DNA of 64,000 bases from Planctomycetota bacterium (GTDB lineage Bacteria; Planctomycetota; UBA1135; GCA-002686595): NCBI GenBank assembly GCA_014238415.1, contig JABABA010000012.1:1-64000 (forward strand), read 5' to 3'. This document shows, one piece after another, positions 35,770 through 43,404 of the stretch; the first letter of the stretch is position 1; the number at the start of each line of letters is the position of its first letter. The translations under genes were made by a program, and so were the position numbers. The notes under the pieces are model-generated. The model ran no database searches and was not told where the DNA came from. It saw only the letters and a program-made list of their open reading frames with translations.

Positions 35770-36936
35770 GTGATTGACTCCATCCGTACTGCCCCACTTG
35801 CGCGCACATTAGCGCGCCTGTTGGTTCTGACCACCCTGCTGCTCCTTGGAGTTGGTGGGTTGGTGACGACCTATCGGGTGGGGATGGCGGTGCCGGATTG
35901 GCCCACGACCTTTGGTCAGACAATGTTCTCCTATCCCCTCGGAGAGATGCTGGAGGATCTGGGGCGAACCCTGGAGCATAGCCATCGTTTGCTTGGAAGC
36001 GTGGTGGGCCTCTTGTCCATTGTTCTGCTGCTTGCCGTTGCTCTGCCGGCGGGGCGGCAGGCCATGACCGCCTGCTGCGTTGGAATTGGCTTGGAGGTAG
36101 TCGCGGTGGGGCAGCTTTATACCCAAAGTGGCAGCATCAATGCCGGCGAAGCAGTGGATTGGGCGGCGCCTGCGGGGCCCTTTGCTGGAGCGGTTTTTGT
36201 GCTGTTGGCCGGGCTCATGTTCGGTAGTCACAAGGGTCCACGTGCTCTTGCGCTTCTGACCCATTTCGCGATCATCGGCCAGGGAATCCTGGGCGGCACT
36301 CGCGTGCTGGAGAACAACGTGGAACTGGCTTTCCTGCATGGCTCCCTGGCCCAGCTGGTGTTCTTGATTGCTGCCTTGACTGCCACCCTGGTGGGCAGTG
36401 TCCGTCTGGTGACCCGATCGGGGAACGCGGATCTCCAACGGGGGCCGTTCCTGTTGTCTGTTCTGACTTTGCTGGCGGTGCTGGGCCAGGCAGTTCTGGG
36501 TGCCTGGACACGCCACACGGGCGGGCACGTGTCTGCTGGTATGCATGCGGTCTTTGCGCTCTTTGTGCTGGGCCTTGTGCTGCTGCTTGCTGGCCGCCTG
36601 GGTGCGCTTGAGCGCCTGACCCAATCCTCCGTGTTGGGCAATTTGCGGCGCGGCCTGTTGCAGTTGGTGGTTGTCCAGATCGTGCTGGGGGTTGCGACTC
36701 TGGTCGTGATCTTGGTGCTGGCAGGCGGATTCAACGGTCATGTGACCGTTGCAGAGGGGATTCTGGCTTCGGCTCATGTGATGGTGGGGGCTCTGCTCCT
36801 GGCCGCGGTGGGGCGTGTGGCGGTGATTTCAATGGGCGTGCGTCTCCAGCTGAGCTCAGAACCCAAGGTGGAATCGAAGGCTGATTCAACTGCCATGGAT
36901 TCCAGTCAATCACTCCAGGCCGGAGGGATGGCATGA
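35770..36936 (+). CDS. ctaA: Heme A synthase
   Basis: 388 residues from GTG 35770. Eight membrane helices in a two-fold pattern, with heme-ligand histidines in LEHSHRLLGSVVGL, AFLHGSLAQLVF, SAGMHAVFALFV and ASAHVMVGALLL. PDWPTTFGQ after TM1 is a CtaA/Cox15 signature. It oxidises heme O to heme A for the oxidase. The last ~35 residues are a hydrophilic tail. Its stop overlaps the ctaB ATG (ATGA), so the two heme genes are translationally coupled. Confidence 0.93.
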   Translation: MIDSIRTAPLARTLARLLVLTTLLLLGVGGLVTTYRVGMAVPDWPTTFGQTMFSYPLGEMLEDLGRTLEHSHRLLGSVVGLLSIVLLLAVALPAGRQAMTACCVGIGLEVVAVGQLYTQSGSINAGEAVDWAAPAGPFAGAVFVLLAGLMFGSHKGPRALALLTHFAIIGQGILGGTRVLENNVELAFLHGSLAQLVFLIAALTATLVGSVRLVTRSGNADLQRGPFLLSVLTLLAVLGQAVLGAWTRHTGGHVSAGMHAVFALFVLGLVLLLAGRLGALERLTQSSVLGNLRRGLLQLVVVQIVLGVATLVVILVLAGGFNGHVTVAEGILASAHVMVGALLLAAVGRVAVISMGVRLQLSSEPKVESKADSTAMDSSQSLQAGGMA

Positions 36937-37832
36937 AGCGCTCGACTCAGGCCCTGGCACAAGCCGCGGCCACCCAGAACCCCTGGCTGGTCTTGCTGCG
37001 TCCGCGCATCGCCCTGATGGTCATGATCATGGCGCTGCTCGGTGCGGCCGTGGTGCCCGGATTCTCCTGGGGCCCGGCGATTGAAGCAGCGCTCTTGATC
37101 ACCCTGGTCACTGGCAGTGCGAGCATCCTGAATCAGGTACTGGAGCGGGACACTGACGCACTCATGGAGCGAACCCGCATGCGCCCATTGGTGACCGGAG
37201 AAGTGGGCGTGGGTGCTGCTTTGATCTATGCGGTTTTGCTGGGCACAGCGGGCGTGGCGGGACTCGCAGTGCGCTTCAATTTGCTCTCTGCTCTGCTGTC
37301 ATTGGCGACCCTCGTGAGCTACGTGGTGATCTACACACCCGTGAAGCGGATCAGCACCACCAACACGGTGGTAGGTGCAATTCCTGGCGCGGCCCCACCT
37401 CTCTTGGGCTATGCGGCCTTGGCTGGGAATGTCGGCCCCTGGGCCTGGTGCATGTTTGCGGTCATCTTCGCTTGGCAGTTCCCGCACTTTTTTGCAATCG
37501 CTTGGATCTACCGCGAGGATTATCGTCGCGCGGGTTTCCGCATGTTGCCCACGATTAGCGACGCGAAGGGTCTGGCGGGCCGCCATGGCACGCTTTACGC
37601 CCTCGCCCTGGTGCCAGTTGCCCTGCTGCCGATTTCCTCGGGCCTTGCGGGCTGGACCTACGGTATTGGAGTCACGCTCCTGTCCCTGCTTTATCTGGGC
37701 GCCTCTATTCGATTCGCTCTTCATGAGAATCGCCGGTGCGCGCGCTCACTGGTCCTGGTTTCCCTTTTGTACCTGCCCCTTTGGGCAGTGCTCATTCTGA
37801 TCGACCCCTTCCTGACCGGATCCGTTCGATGA
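36933..37832 (+). CDS. ctaB: Protoheme IX farnesyltransferase (heme O synthase)
   Basis: 299 residues, UbiA-fold, about nine helices. The prenyl-diphosphate/Mg motif NQVLERDTDALMERTRMRPL and the second loop YTPVKRISTTNTVVGAIPGA are both intact, followed by WQFPHFFAIAWIYREDYRRA. It farnesylates heme B to heme O, the substrate of CtaA. It overlaps both neighbours by 4 bp (ATGA), which makes a tightly coupled ctaA-ctaB-coxC block. Confidence 0.96.
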   Translation: MKRSTQALAQAAATQNPWLVLLRPRIALMVMIMALLGAAVVPGFSWGPAIEAALLITLVTGSASILNQVLERDTDALMERTRMRPLVTGEVGVGAALIYAVLLGTAGVAGLAVRFNLLSALLSLATLVSYVVIYTPVKRISTTNTVVGAIPGAAPPLLGYAALAGNVGPWAWCMFAVIFAWQFPHFFAIAWIYREDYRRAGFRMLPTISDAKGLAGRHGTLYALALVPVALLPISSGLAGWTYGIGVTLLSLLYLGASIRFALHENRRCARSLVLVSLLYLPLWAVLILIDPFLTGSVR

Positions 37833-38458
37833 CTACAGCAATCACAAGCTACGATCCCGCGGTGGATGCCCCAGAGCACCACCATCCCGTCTATGACTAC
37901 GACTCGGGCCCGCCTGTTGATCGCGGCAAGTTCGCGATCTGGGTGTTCCTGGGCACCGAGATCATGTTCTTCACCGGTCTGATCGGCACTTATATCGTGC
38001 TGCGGGCTGGATCCCCCGAATGGCCAAATCCGGCTCACCGACTGGCCGTGGGCATCACCGCCTTCAATACCTTTGTGCTGATCTGCTCTTCGGCAACGGT
38101 TGTGGCCGGTCTGTTTGCAGTGCAGAAGGATGACCTGGCTGGGCTACGAAAGTGGTGGGGCCTGTCGATCCTATTGGGAGCGGGCTTTGTGGGCATTCAG
38201 GTCTATGAGTACGTCCACCTGATTCAGCACGGCATGACCCCTAACCAGGATCTTTTCTGGTCGACTTTCTATCTGATGACGGGCCTGCACGGGATCCACG
38301 TGGTGGTGGGTGTGCTCTGGCTGGCAGCGGTCTATGTCCAGGTTCTGCGCGGAGGGTTCTCATCCAAAAATTGGGTCGGCTTGGAGCTTGCCGGTCTTTA
38401 CTGGCACTTTGTTGACCTGGTCTGGGTGCTGCTCTTCACTCTCATCTACCTCATGTGA
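37829..38458 (+). CDS. coxC: Cytochrome c oxidase subunit III
   Basis: 209 residues from ATG 37829, inside the ctaB stop. Five membrane helices are predicted, as in short bacterial subunit III (GKFAIWVFLGTEIMFFTGLI; FNTFVLICSSATVVAGLFA; LYWHFVDLVWVLLFTLIYLM). The TGLHGIHVVVGVLWL and WHFVDLVWVLLF segments are family signatures. The N-terminal ~30 residues are His/Asp-rich and soluble. It stabilises subunit I and its proton uptake. Confidence 0.95.
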   Translation: MTTAITSYDPAVDAPEHHHPVYDYDSGPPVDRGKFAIWVFLGTEIMFFTGLIGTYIVLRAGSPEWPNPAHRLAVGITAFNTFVLICSSATVVAGLFAVQKDDLAGLRKWWGLSILLGAGFVGIQVYEYVHLIQHGMTPNQDLFWSTFYLMTGLHGIHVVVGVLWLAAVYVQVLRGGFSSKNWVGLELAGLYWHFVDLVWVLLFTLIYLM

Positions 38459-38473
38459 TCGGAGGAATCTCAA

Positions 38474-38929
38474 ATGTCTGAACACCCCCCGCAATTCAGT
38501 GTCAAGAAACTGTGGATCATCTTGCTTGCTCTCACCGCAGCAGAGGTGGTCTACGGAGAAATTGGCAACCGCAACTTCTATGAACAAAAGCTACTGCTCT
38601 GGGGCGGCTTGCTGATCTTTGCCTACTTCAAGGGCTATTACATCTATCAGTACTTCATGCACATGAAGTACGAGGGAGCAATCGTCAAGGGCAATGTCTG
38701 GTTCACGGTCCCACTGGTGATCTACTTCATGATCATGCTCTGGCCAGACACGGCCGCCAACGACAAACTGAACTACGAGATCGCCCATCAGCTTGACCCC
38801 ATGACCGGGGACATAGCGACGATCATCGAAGGCTCACGCAATCTCGTGAACGAGGAATTCCGTTATCTCTATGATGATTATGCTGCGACTCATCCGGGTG
38901 CTGAGATCCACGGAGAGGGCGGGAACTAG
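38474..38929 (+). CDS. Cytochrome c oxidase subunit IV-family protein
   Basis: 151 residues, with GGAGG nine bases before the ATG. Three membrane segments (LWIILLALTAAEVVYGEIG; KLLLWGGLLIFAYFKGYYIY; WFTVPLVIYFMIMLW), separated by FMHMKYEGAIVKGN, the typical prokaryotic subunit IV pattern (FMHL/MKYE). A C-terminal soluble tail of ~45 residues is longer than usual. Its last 59 bp overlap the predicted start of the SCO-DUF420 gene in another frame. Confidence 0.88.
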   Translation: MSEHPPQFSVKKLWIILLALTAAEVVYGEIGNRNFYEQKLLLWGGLLIFAYFKGYYIYQYFMHMKYEGAIVKGNVWFTVPLVIYFMIMLWPDTAANDKLNYEIAHQLDPMTGDIATIIEGSRNLVNEEFRYLYDDYAATHPGAEIHGEGGN

Positions 38930-40049
38930 TAGCTCTCGAGCGGCGAGCCTGGCCCTTCTGTGCTGCCTTGCCTTTTCCGTCGAGGGGGCACTTGCTTTGC
39001 CAGGTGCAGCTGTGGAGGAGGGGGGTCCCGTCCAGGGGGCTGCGTCTCCGCCCGTGGATTCCGAGGTACGCTTCACTATTGTGCCGGAGTTCTCCTTCAT
39101 AGAGCGCTCCGGTCAGGTGCTGTCTTTAGACGACTTGTTGGGTGCACCTTGGATCGCTATCCCTTTCTATGCTCGCTGTATGGGGCCCTGTCCCTCCATG
39201 ACAGGGGATTTGCGGGCCCAGGTCTATCCTCTCTTGGCGGGTTCCGATGTGCGCATGGTTTCGTTTTCGGTGGACCCCGACTACGACACGCCTGAGGTCC
39301 TGGGCGAATGGGCCGCCCGCTTCAAGGTCGAGGACGAGCGTTGGGTGTTCCTGACCGGTGATTCCTCAGAGATGGAGAACTTTGTGCGCCAAGGCCTCAA
39401 AGTTGCTCTTGCCCGTAGTGGAGATCCTGCCCTGGAGCCGGGGCTGGCGATCACCCATGCCACGCGCTTGCCGGTGATTGATCCTGAGGGACGGATCGCC
39501 GGCTGGTATGAGTGCGCAGGCGATGATCTTTCCCGGGAAGAGTTGGTCGGGAACATGGTTCTGATGGCGGAGCGCGCTCTGGCCCTGGGTGAATCGTTCG
39601 GGGCCAAGAGCTCTGCTTCGATCTTGCCTTTGGTCAATGCCAGCCTGAATGGCATCGCGGGGATCTTGCTGGTGGCGGGATTGATTGCGATCAAGTCCGG
39701 ACGCAAGCAGCGCCACGCGGCCCTCATGAAGTCGGCCTTCCTGGTCAGCGCCGCATTTCTCGTCAGCTATGTCTACTACCACACCATGGTCCTGCCGTTA
39801 CAGGGAGGCCCCACGGAGTTCCATGGCAAAGGGGCCGCCAAGGTGGCTTATTTGGTGTTGTTGGGGACCCACGTGCTGCTGGCGGCTGTCAATCTGCCAA
39901 TGGTTCTTCGCACCATCCTGCTGGCCCAGCGCGAGGATTGGGTCCGTCACCGTTGGTGGGCGCGTCTGACCTACCCTATCTGGCTCTATGTGAGCGTGAC
40001 CGGTGTGCTGGTTTATTTTGTTCTGTATCATTGGAACCCGACACCATGA
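38871..40049 (+). CDS. SCO1/SenC copper chaperone fused to a DUF420 membrane domain
   Basis: 392 residues. Signal/anchor near 25-45, then a thioredoxin-fold SCO domain with its copper site YARCMGPCPSM (CxxxC) and the distal His in AITHATRLPVIDPEG. From about residue 245 on, four helices match DUF420: LPLVNASLNGIAGILLVAGL, LMKSAFLVSAAFLVSYVYYH, VAYLVLLGTHVLLAAVNLPM, YPIWLYVSVTGVLVYFVLYH. SCO proteins insert copper into CuA; DUF420 is found with oxidase operons. The 5' end is uncertain because it overlaps coxD by 59 bp and has no clear ribosome site; a GTG at 38898 is an alternative. Confidence 0.9.
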   Translation: MMIMLRLIRVLRSTERAGTSSSRAASLALLCCLAFSVEGALALPGAAVEEGGPVQGAASPPVDSEVRFTIVPEFSFIERSGQVLSLDDLLGAPWIAIPFYARCMGPCPSMTGDLRAQVYPLLAGSDVRMVSFSVDPDYDTPEVLGEWAARFKVEDERWVFLTGDSSEMENFVRQGLKVALARSGDPALEPGLAITHATRLPVIDPEGRIAGWYECAGDDLSREELVGNMVLMAERALALGESFGAKSSASILPLVNASLNGIAGILLVAGLIAIKSGRKQRHAALMKSAFLVSAAFLVSYVYYHTMVLPLQGGPTEFHGKGAAKVAYLVLLGTHVLLAAVNLPMVLRTILLAQREDWVRHRWWARLTYPIWLYVSVTGVLVYFVLYHWNPTP

Positions 40050-40375
40050 GAACCCTGCAATACACCCTGATTCCTGTGACTCTGCTGCTGGCCTTGGCGC
40101 CGGTGGGCTTCACTTGAGACTCTTGTAAAGAGGCATTGGCCAGTGAGGGCGGGTCCCTCAGCGCAGGATTTACCTACAGCATCTACTTCATGCTGGGTGT
40201 GGTGATGATTCTGATTCCTGCTCTCTACGCGGGACTCTTGTGGAATACCTATCGGGGCCAGCGTGCGCGCAAGAAAGAGGGCAAGGAATTCACTCCTTCA
40301 AGCGGTGCCTTGCGTTGGGTGGATGAGGAACCGCTGGAATCAAGCGATTCCAGCGGCAGTGATTCCAAAGAGTGA
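40046..40375 (+). CDS. Putative UxxC selenoprotein, small cox-operon membrane protein (in-frame TGA at 40115-40117)
   Basis: 109 codons from ATG 40046, which overlaps the SCO-DUF420 stop (ATGA), the same coupling used by ctaA/ctaB/coxC. Residues 1-23 are a clean signal peptide (MRTLQYTLIPVTLLLALAPV...). Codon 24 is TGA; the frame then runs Asp-Ser-Cys-Lys-Glu-Ala-Leu, a membrane helix (FTYSIYFMLGVVMILIPALY) and a basic/acidic tail to TGA 40375. Small proteins at this operon position in related bacteria, as I recall them, begin their mature part with Cys-Pro-x-Cys-Lys-Glu, so TGA replaces the first Cys and gives Sec-x-x-Cys. A SECIS-like hairpin follows. Without recoding only a 79-residue TTG-started remnant would be made, lacking the signal peptide. 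The probable role is thiol/copper redox chemistry in oxidase assembly. Confidence 0.8.
40144..40160 (+). promoter_or_regulatory. SECIS-like hairpin downstream of the TGA in the cox selenoprotein candidate
   Basis: TGAGGG (40144-40149) pairs perfectly with CCCTCA (40155-40160) around the loop CGGGT. The loop starts 33 nt after the TGA and has G at its second position, both within the bacterial SECIS rules (loop with a G among its first two bases, 16-37 nt from UGA). The loop matches the one in the AhpD-like gene at 62600. Confidence 0.65.
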
Positions 40376-40378
40376 GTC

Positions 40379-40915
40379 ATGGCTGCGTCTCTTCTGCGTA
40401 GGGTCGTGGAGACCCCTTTCGGATCCTTCGAGTTGATCGGAAACGATCAGGGTTTGGTCTGGGTTTCTCTGCCAGGGCTTGGCGCCACCAGTGGTAGAGA
40501 TGCACATCTCGCCCGTTGGTATGAAGGGGTTGAAATCAAGGACGCTCCTCGTTCTCAAGGGGATGGGGTGCGTGCCTTGAAGAGTTGGTCAGAGGGTATT
40601 TTTGAGCCTTTCAAATTGCGGCTTGCGCCAATGGGGACCCCCTTTCAGCTTGAAGTCTGGCACGCCCTCAGGCGCGTCAATGCGGGCAGGACCCTGACCT
40701 ATGGAGAACTGGCCGCAAAGGTGGGTCGGCCTGGTGCGGCCCGGGCAGTGGGCACGGCCATGAGGAAGAACCCTTTGCCGCTCTTCGTGCCCTGTCATCG
40801 CGTGCTGGCGGGCAGCGGTCTGGGAGGATTCTCTGGTGGCGTGTGTGGAGCTCTTGATCTCAAGCGTCGAATGCTGGAGCACGAAGGAGCCTGGCCCCTG
40901 CTTACGCGGGCTTGA
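40379..40915 (+). CDS. ogt: Methylated-DNA--protein-cysteine methyltransferase
   Basis: 178 residues. The active-site motif PCHRVLAGSG (Cys acceptor) is intact, with the preceding helix FQLEVWHALRRVNAGRTLTYGELAAKVGRPGAARAVGTAM split here as TYGELAAKVGRP and AARAVGTAMRKNP (arginine finger and helix-turn-helix). The N-terminal domain is short. It transfers alkyl groups from O6-alkylguanine to its own Cys in a suicide reaction. It begins three bases after the selenoprotein stop and could be read from the cox transcript. Confidence 0.94.
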   Translation: MAASLLRRVVETPFGSFELIGNDQGLVWVSLPGLGATSGRDAHLARWYEGVEIKDAPRSQGDGVRALKSWSEGIFEPFKLRLAPMGTPFQLEVWHALRRVNAGRTLTYGELAAKVGRPGAARAVGTAMRKNPLPLFVPCHRVLAGSGLGGFSGGVCGALDLKRRMLEHEGAWPLLTRA

Positions 40916-40981
40916 GAGAGAGATCGTGGAAGCCGTCCGAAAGAGTTGACACCTGCGGTTGATCTCTGCGTCTAGTCAGAT

Positions 40982-42022
40982 GTGACCAGCCACATTCATC
41001 GCCGAACTGTGATTCGCCTAGGCGCAGCGCTGGGGGGGCTGGGGGCTTCACTCCTGGGCCTTGGTCATCGGCATGCAACTCCACTGGTGGGTTGGTCTGA
41101 GCCGGGGCCCTCGCGGGTAGTGTTGGCGGATCGATCTCAGGGCGTGCTGGTCATGCTCGATGGGAGGTTGATTCCCAAACGGGTTTGGCTCGTGCCACCG
41201 CCAACCCACCTGGCCCTTGTGGAGCAGGGTCTTGCCTGGGTGGCTCGCTCCAACGGGCGTGAGGAAGAAGGCAGCGCCACCCTGATGCATGTGGCCATCA
41301 ACTCCAAGGATGTATCAGAGTCGTGGAGTCTCTCGGAGTCTCCCCTGGACATCTGCGCGGACGAGGCGGGTCGGGGGTGGGTCCTGGCAGGTGAGACCGG
41401 GAAGTACAGCCTTCGGTGTTTTGAGCCGGGCAGGTCGGGCCCCAAGGTTCATGTGGTCCCTGCGAATGCGGGTGCATGTTGGTTGAGGGGGAAGAGGCTG
41501 CTCTTCCTGCGCGGAGAAGACCTTTGCTGGGTTGAGTTGGCAAGGCTTGGGAGTGGTGGACCGCTTATTGAAGAGGGGTCCATCTCCGTTGGGGAGATGC
41601 AGATCTTCGATCTCGCGGTTCATCGCGATGGGCTTCTTCTCCTGGGAGATGATCCTCGGACGAAGGGACGCACCAGGCGTGTGGTGCAGCGCAGGAATTG
41701 GGGCGAAGAGTCATTCAGTGTGCAGCAGGTGGGGGACAAGGCTGAGCGTGTTCTCCTGCGCAACGGGGGATCCCGGCTCCTGAATGCGAGCGAAGCCTGG
41801 GTGGTTCATGCCCGCAGTCGGAAGATCGAATTGCTGCCAGTTCCAGGCGAGCGCGGACACTTGATTGCCACCGGCGGGTCCGGGGGCATCATGGCACTGG
41901 GCGATCTGGAGGGCAGGCTGCTCCTGGCTACGCCTACTTGCTTGCGCCTCTTTGATCGTGCCGGACGCCTTTTGGCCAGCCAAGGGGGCTTTGACCAGTT
42001 GGTGGCTCTGGGAGTTCTCTAG
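40982..42022 (+). CDS. Exported protein of unknown function, Tat-like signal
   Basis: 346 residues from GTG 40982. The N-terminus HRRTVIRLGAALGGLGASLLGLG looks like a twin-arginine signal (RRTVIRL; residues 7-25). The remainder is rich in short strands ending in Gly/Asp turns (GPSRVVLADRSQGVLVMLDG; LLLATPTCLRLFDRAGRLL), suggesting a beta-propeller. Codon use resembles the neighbours. No homologous family can be named from sequence alone. Confidence 0.72.
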   Translation: MTSHIHRRTVIRLGAALGGLGASLLGLGHRHATPLVGWSEPGPSRVVLADRSQGVLVMLDGRLIPKRVWLVPPPTHLALVEQGLAWVARSNGREEEGSATLMHVAINSKDVSESWSLSESPLDICADEAGRGWVLAGETGKYSLRCFEPGRSGPKVHVVPANAGACWLRGKRLLFLRGEDLCWVELARLGSGGPLIEEGSISVGEMQIFDLAVHRDGLLLLGDDPRTKGRTRRVVQRRNWGEESFSVQQVGDKAERVLLRNGGSRLLNASEAWVVHARSRKIELLPVPGERGHLIATGGSGGIMALGDLEGRLLLATPTCLRLFDRAGRLLASQGGFDQLVALGVL

Positions 42023-42029
42023 AGGCTGG

Positions 42030-42296
42030 TCAGGAACTCTTGACCTGGCGCTCCAACATGGAGATGAACGCCATGGCCGAGTTGCTTATGTCCGAGCGAT
42101 CGTTGTCCATGCAGGTCTGAGCGAAGGAGACGACCTTCTTCTTGAATTTGGAAAATTCCTTGGCGACCGGGTCACTGCCCCGCTCCTTGGCTTCCTTGCG
42201 GGCCTTGAGTGCCTCGATCTGGGCTTCGTAGTCCGAGATGATCTGCTCGTCGGTTCGTCGGTTGTAGGAACGCTTTGTAGGAATGGAATTGGTCAT
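42030..42296 (-). CDS. Small charged helical protein of unknown function
   Basis: 88 residues from ATG 42296. The frame stays open further upstream, but those codons look non-coding. The sequence is highly charged and helical (RRTDEQIISDYEAQIEALKA; RKEAKERGSDPVAKEFSKFK), with a central coiled-coil and a C-terminal FAQTCMDNDRSDISNSAMAF helix. It converges with the preceding exported protein. It may be a nucleic-acid or ribosome-associated protein, but this is a guess. Confidence 0.6.
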   Translation of the reverse strand: MTNSIPTKRSYNRRTDEQIISDYEAQIEALKARKEAKERGSDPVAKEFSKFKKKVVSFAQTCMDNDRSDISNSAMAFISMLERQVKSS

Positions 42297-42805
42297 GGTT
42301 GCTTGTTGGGCTTTGTACGAAACAAACAGTATTGGATGGGTGCCTGTGGAACGCAGTTCGGGATTCGAGTCCTCGAGTGGATTCTGATAGCACTCCTCGT
42401 TTTCATGGGGCTTTGGCTTCGCCGTGCCACAGGGACCAGGAGGTCCGTGGTAGGGCAAGGCTTTGCCCCTGTCGCTGGTGCCGTTTTCTGGCACCGATTA
42501 TCTCGGGTTCGCTAAATCAGGACCAACGCCTTTGTGCGTAAATTATCTCTCGGAGGTTGCCGGGTGGGTTAGCCCCAAGGTCAACGCGCTAGTGGGCATG
42601 CGGCATGCGGCCCGGACCGTTGGTTTCCTTGGGATCAAGCATACCTCTGGGGGGTTGGCTTGTCACCCCCAATAGAGAGTCATCTTGTAAGGAATGGGGC
42701 AATCCGATCCCCCCAGACGCCTCTGGAAGGGGTATCCTCTCTCTCTTCGCCGGACTCCGGTGAACCTTGCATAAGCCTATCCCCGCATAAAGAGAGTGAA
42801 ACAAC
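42297..42805. other. 509-bp divergent intergenic region with three stacked hairpins; no gene seen
   Basis: Hairpins at 42427-42450 (CCAC-GGACC-AGGA-GGTCC-GTGG with a two-base bulge), 42453-42468 (GGGCAA-GGCT-TTGCCC) and 42477-42495 (GGTGCC-7 nt-GGCACC) lie within 70 bases. No T-run follows. They may be part of the leader of the small minus-strand gene or of hpt. Near hpt, GAGAG (42794-42798) precedes the ATG as a weak ribosome site. No tRNA could be folded. Confidence 0.45.
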
Positions 42806-43393
42806 ATGCATGAAGATGTTGAATGCGTCCTCCTGGACGAAGAGGCCATTCGGGCCGGAATTGACCGCGTAGCAGAAGAAGTGACCAAGGCCTATGAAGG
42901 CAAGGACTTCACCGTGGTTTCGATTCTCAAAGGGTCCTGTATTTTTGCTTCGGACCTGATCCGGCGCATTCCGATTCCTCTGGAACTGGCCTTTGTCAGT
43001 GCTTCCAGTTATGGATCCGGGACTGAGTCCGGCAAGTTGAAGGTTAATTTTCTACCCGCCGGAAACGAGATCGAAGGGCGTAACATTCTTCTGGTAGACG
43101 ATATTCTTGACACGGGCCGCACCATGCGAACCCTCAAGGATGAGTTCCTTGCCCTTGGTGCCAGCACGGTCAAGTCTTGCGTCTTCCTGGACAAGCCTTC
43201 ACGGCGCGCAGTGGAGTTTGATGCGGACTTCTGTGCCTTCGAGGTGGAGGATCTGTTTGTGGTGGGCTACGGCCTCGATTTCGCAGGGCGCTATCGCAAT
43301 CTGCCCTATGTGGGGGCCCTGCGTCCCGAGGCGCAAGCGCGGGTCGCTCGCAGTGCAGAACAATCGCTCACTGCCCAAGCGGCACGCTCCTGA
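42806..43393 (+). CDS. hpt: Hypoxanthine phosphoribosyltransferase
   Basis: 195 residues. The PRPP-binding loop ILLVDDILDTGRTMRTL is intact. Other family blocks are VVSILKGSCIFASDLIRRI (pyrophosphate loop), SSYGSGTESG (flexible catalytic loop) and VVGYGLDFAGRYRNLPYVG (base-binding). It salvages hypoxanthine or guanine to IMP/GMP in the cytoplasm. The length fits the family with a ~15-residue extra tail. Eleven bases precede the pseudouridine-synthase GTG, so the two are co-transcribed. Confidence 0.95.
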   Translation: MHEDVECVLLDEEAIRAGIDRVAEEVTKAYEGKDFTVVSILKGSCIFASDLIRRIPIPLELAFVSASSYGSGTESGKLKVNFLPAGNEIEGRNILLVDDILDTGRTMRTLKDEFLALGASTVKSCVFLDKPSRRAVEFDADFCAFEVEDLFVVGYGLDFAGRYRNLPYVGALRPEAQARVARSAEQSLTAQAARS

Positions 43394-43404
43394 CCGGAGG
43401 TTCC

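Noticed and set aside
40115..40117. TGA read as Trp by a changed genetic code
   Set aside because: TGA ends many genes in this window (for example lptF, coxC and truD), and the site replaces a Cys in both cases, not Trp.
42330..42400. Possible tRNA (TTCGAGTCC T-loop-like motif)
   Set aside because: No acceptor, D or anticodon arms can be paired around it.
42297..42494. Open upstream extension of the small helical protein gene
   Set aside because: Extension is Pro/Gly/His-rich, unlike the rest, and overlaps the hairpin region; ATG 42296 is preferred.
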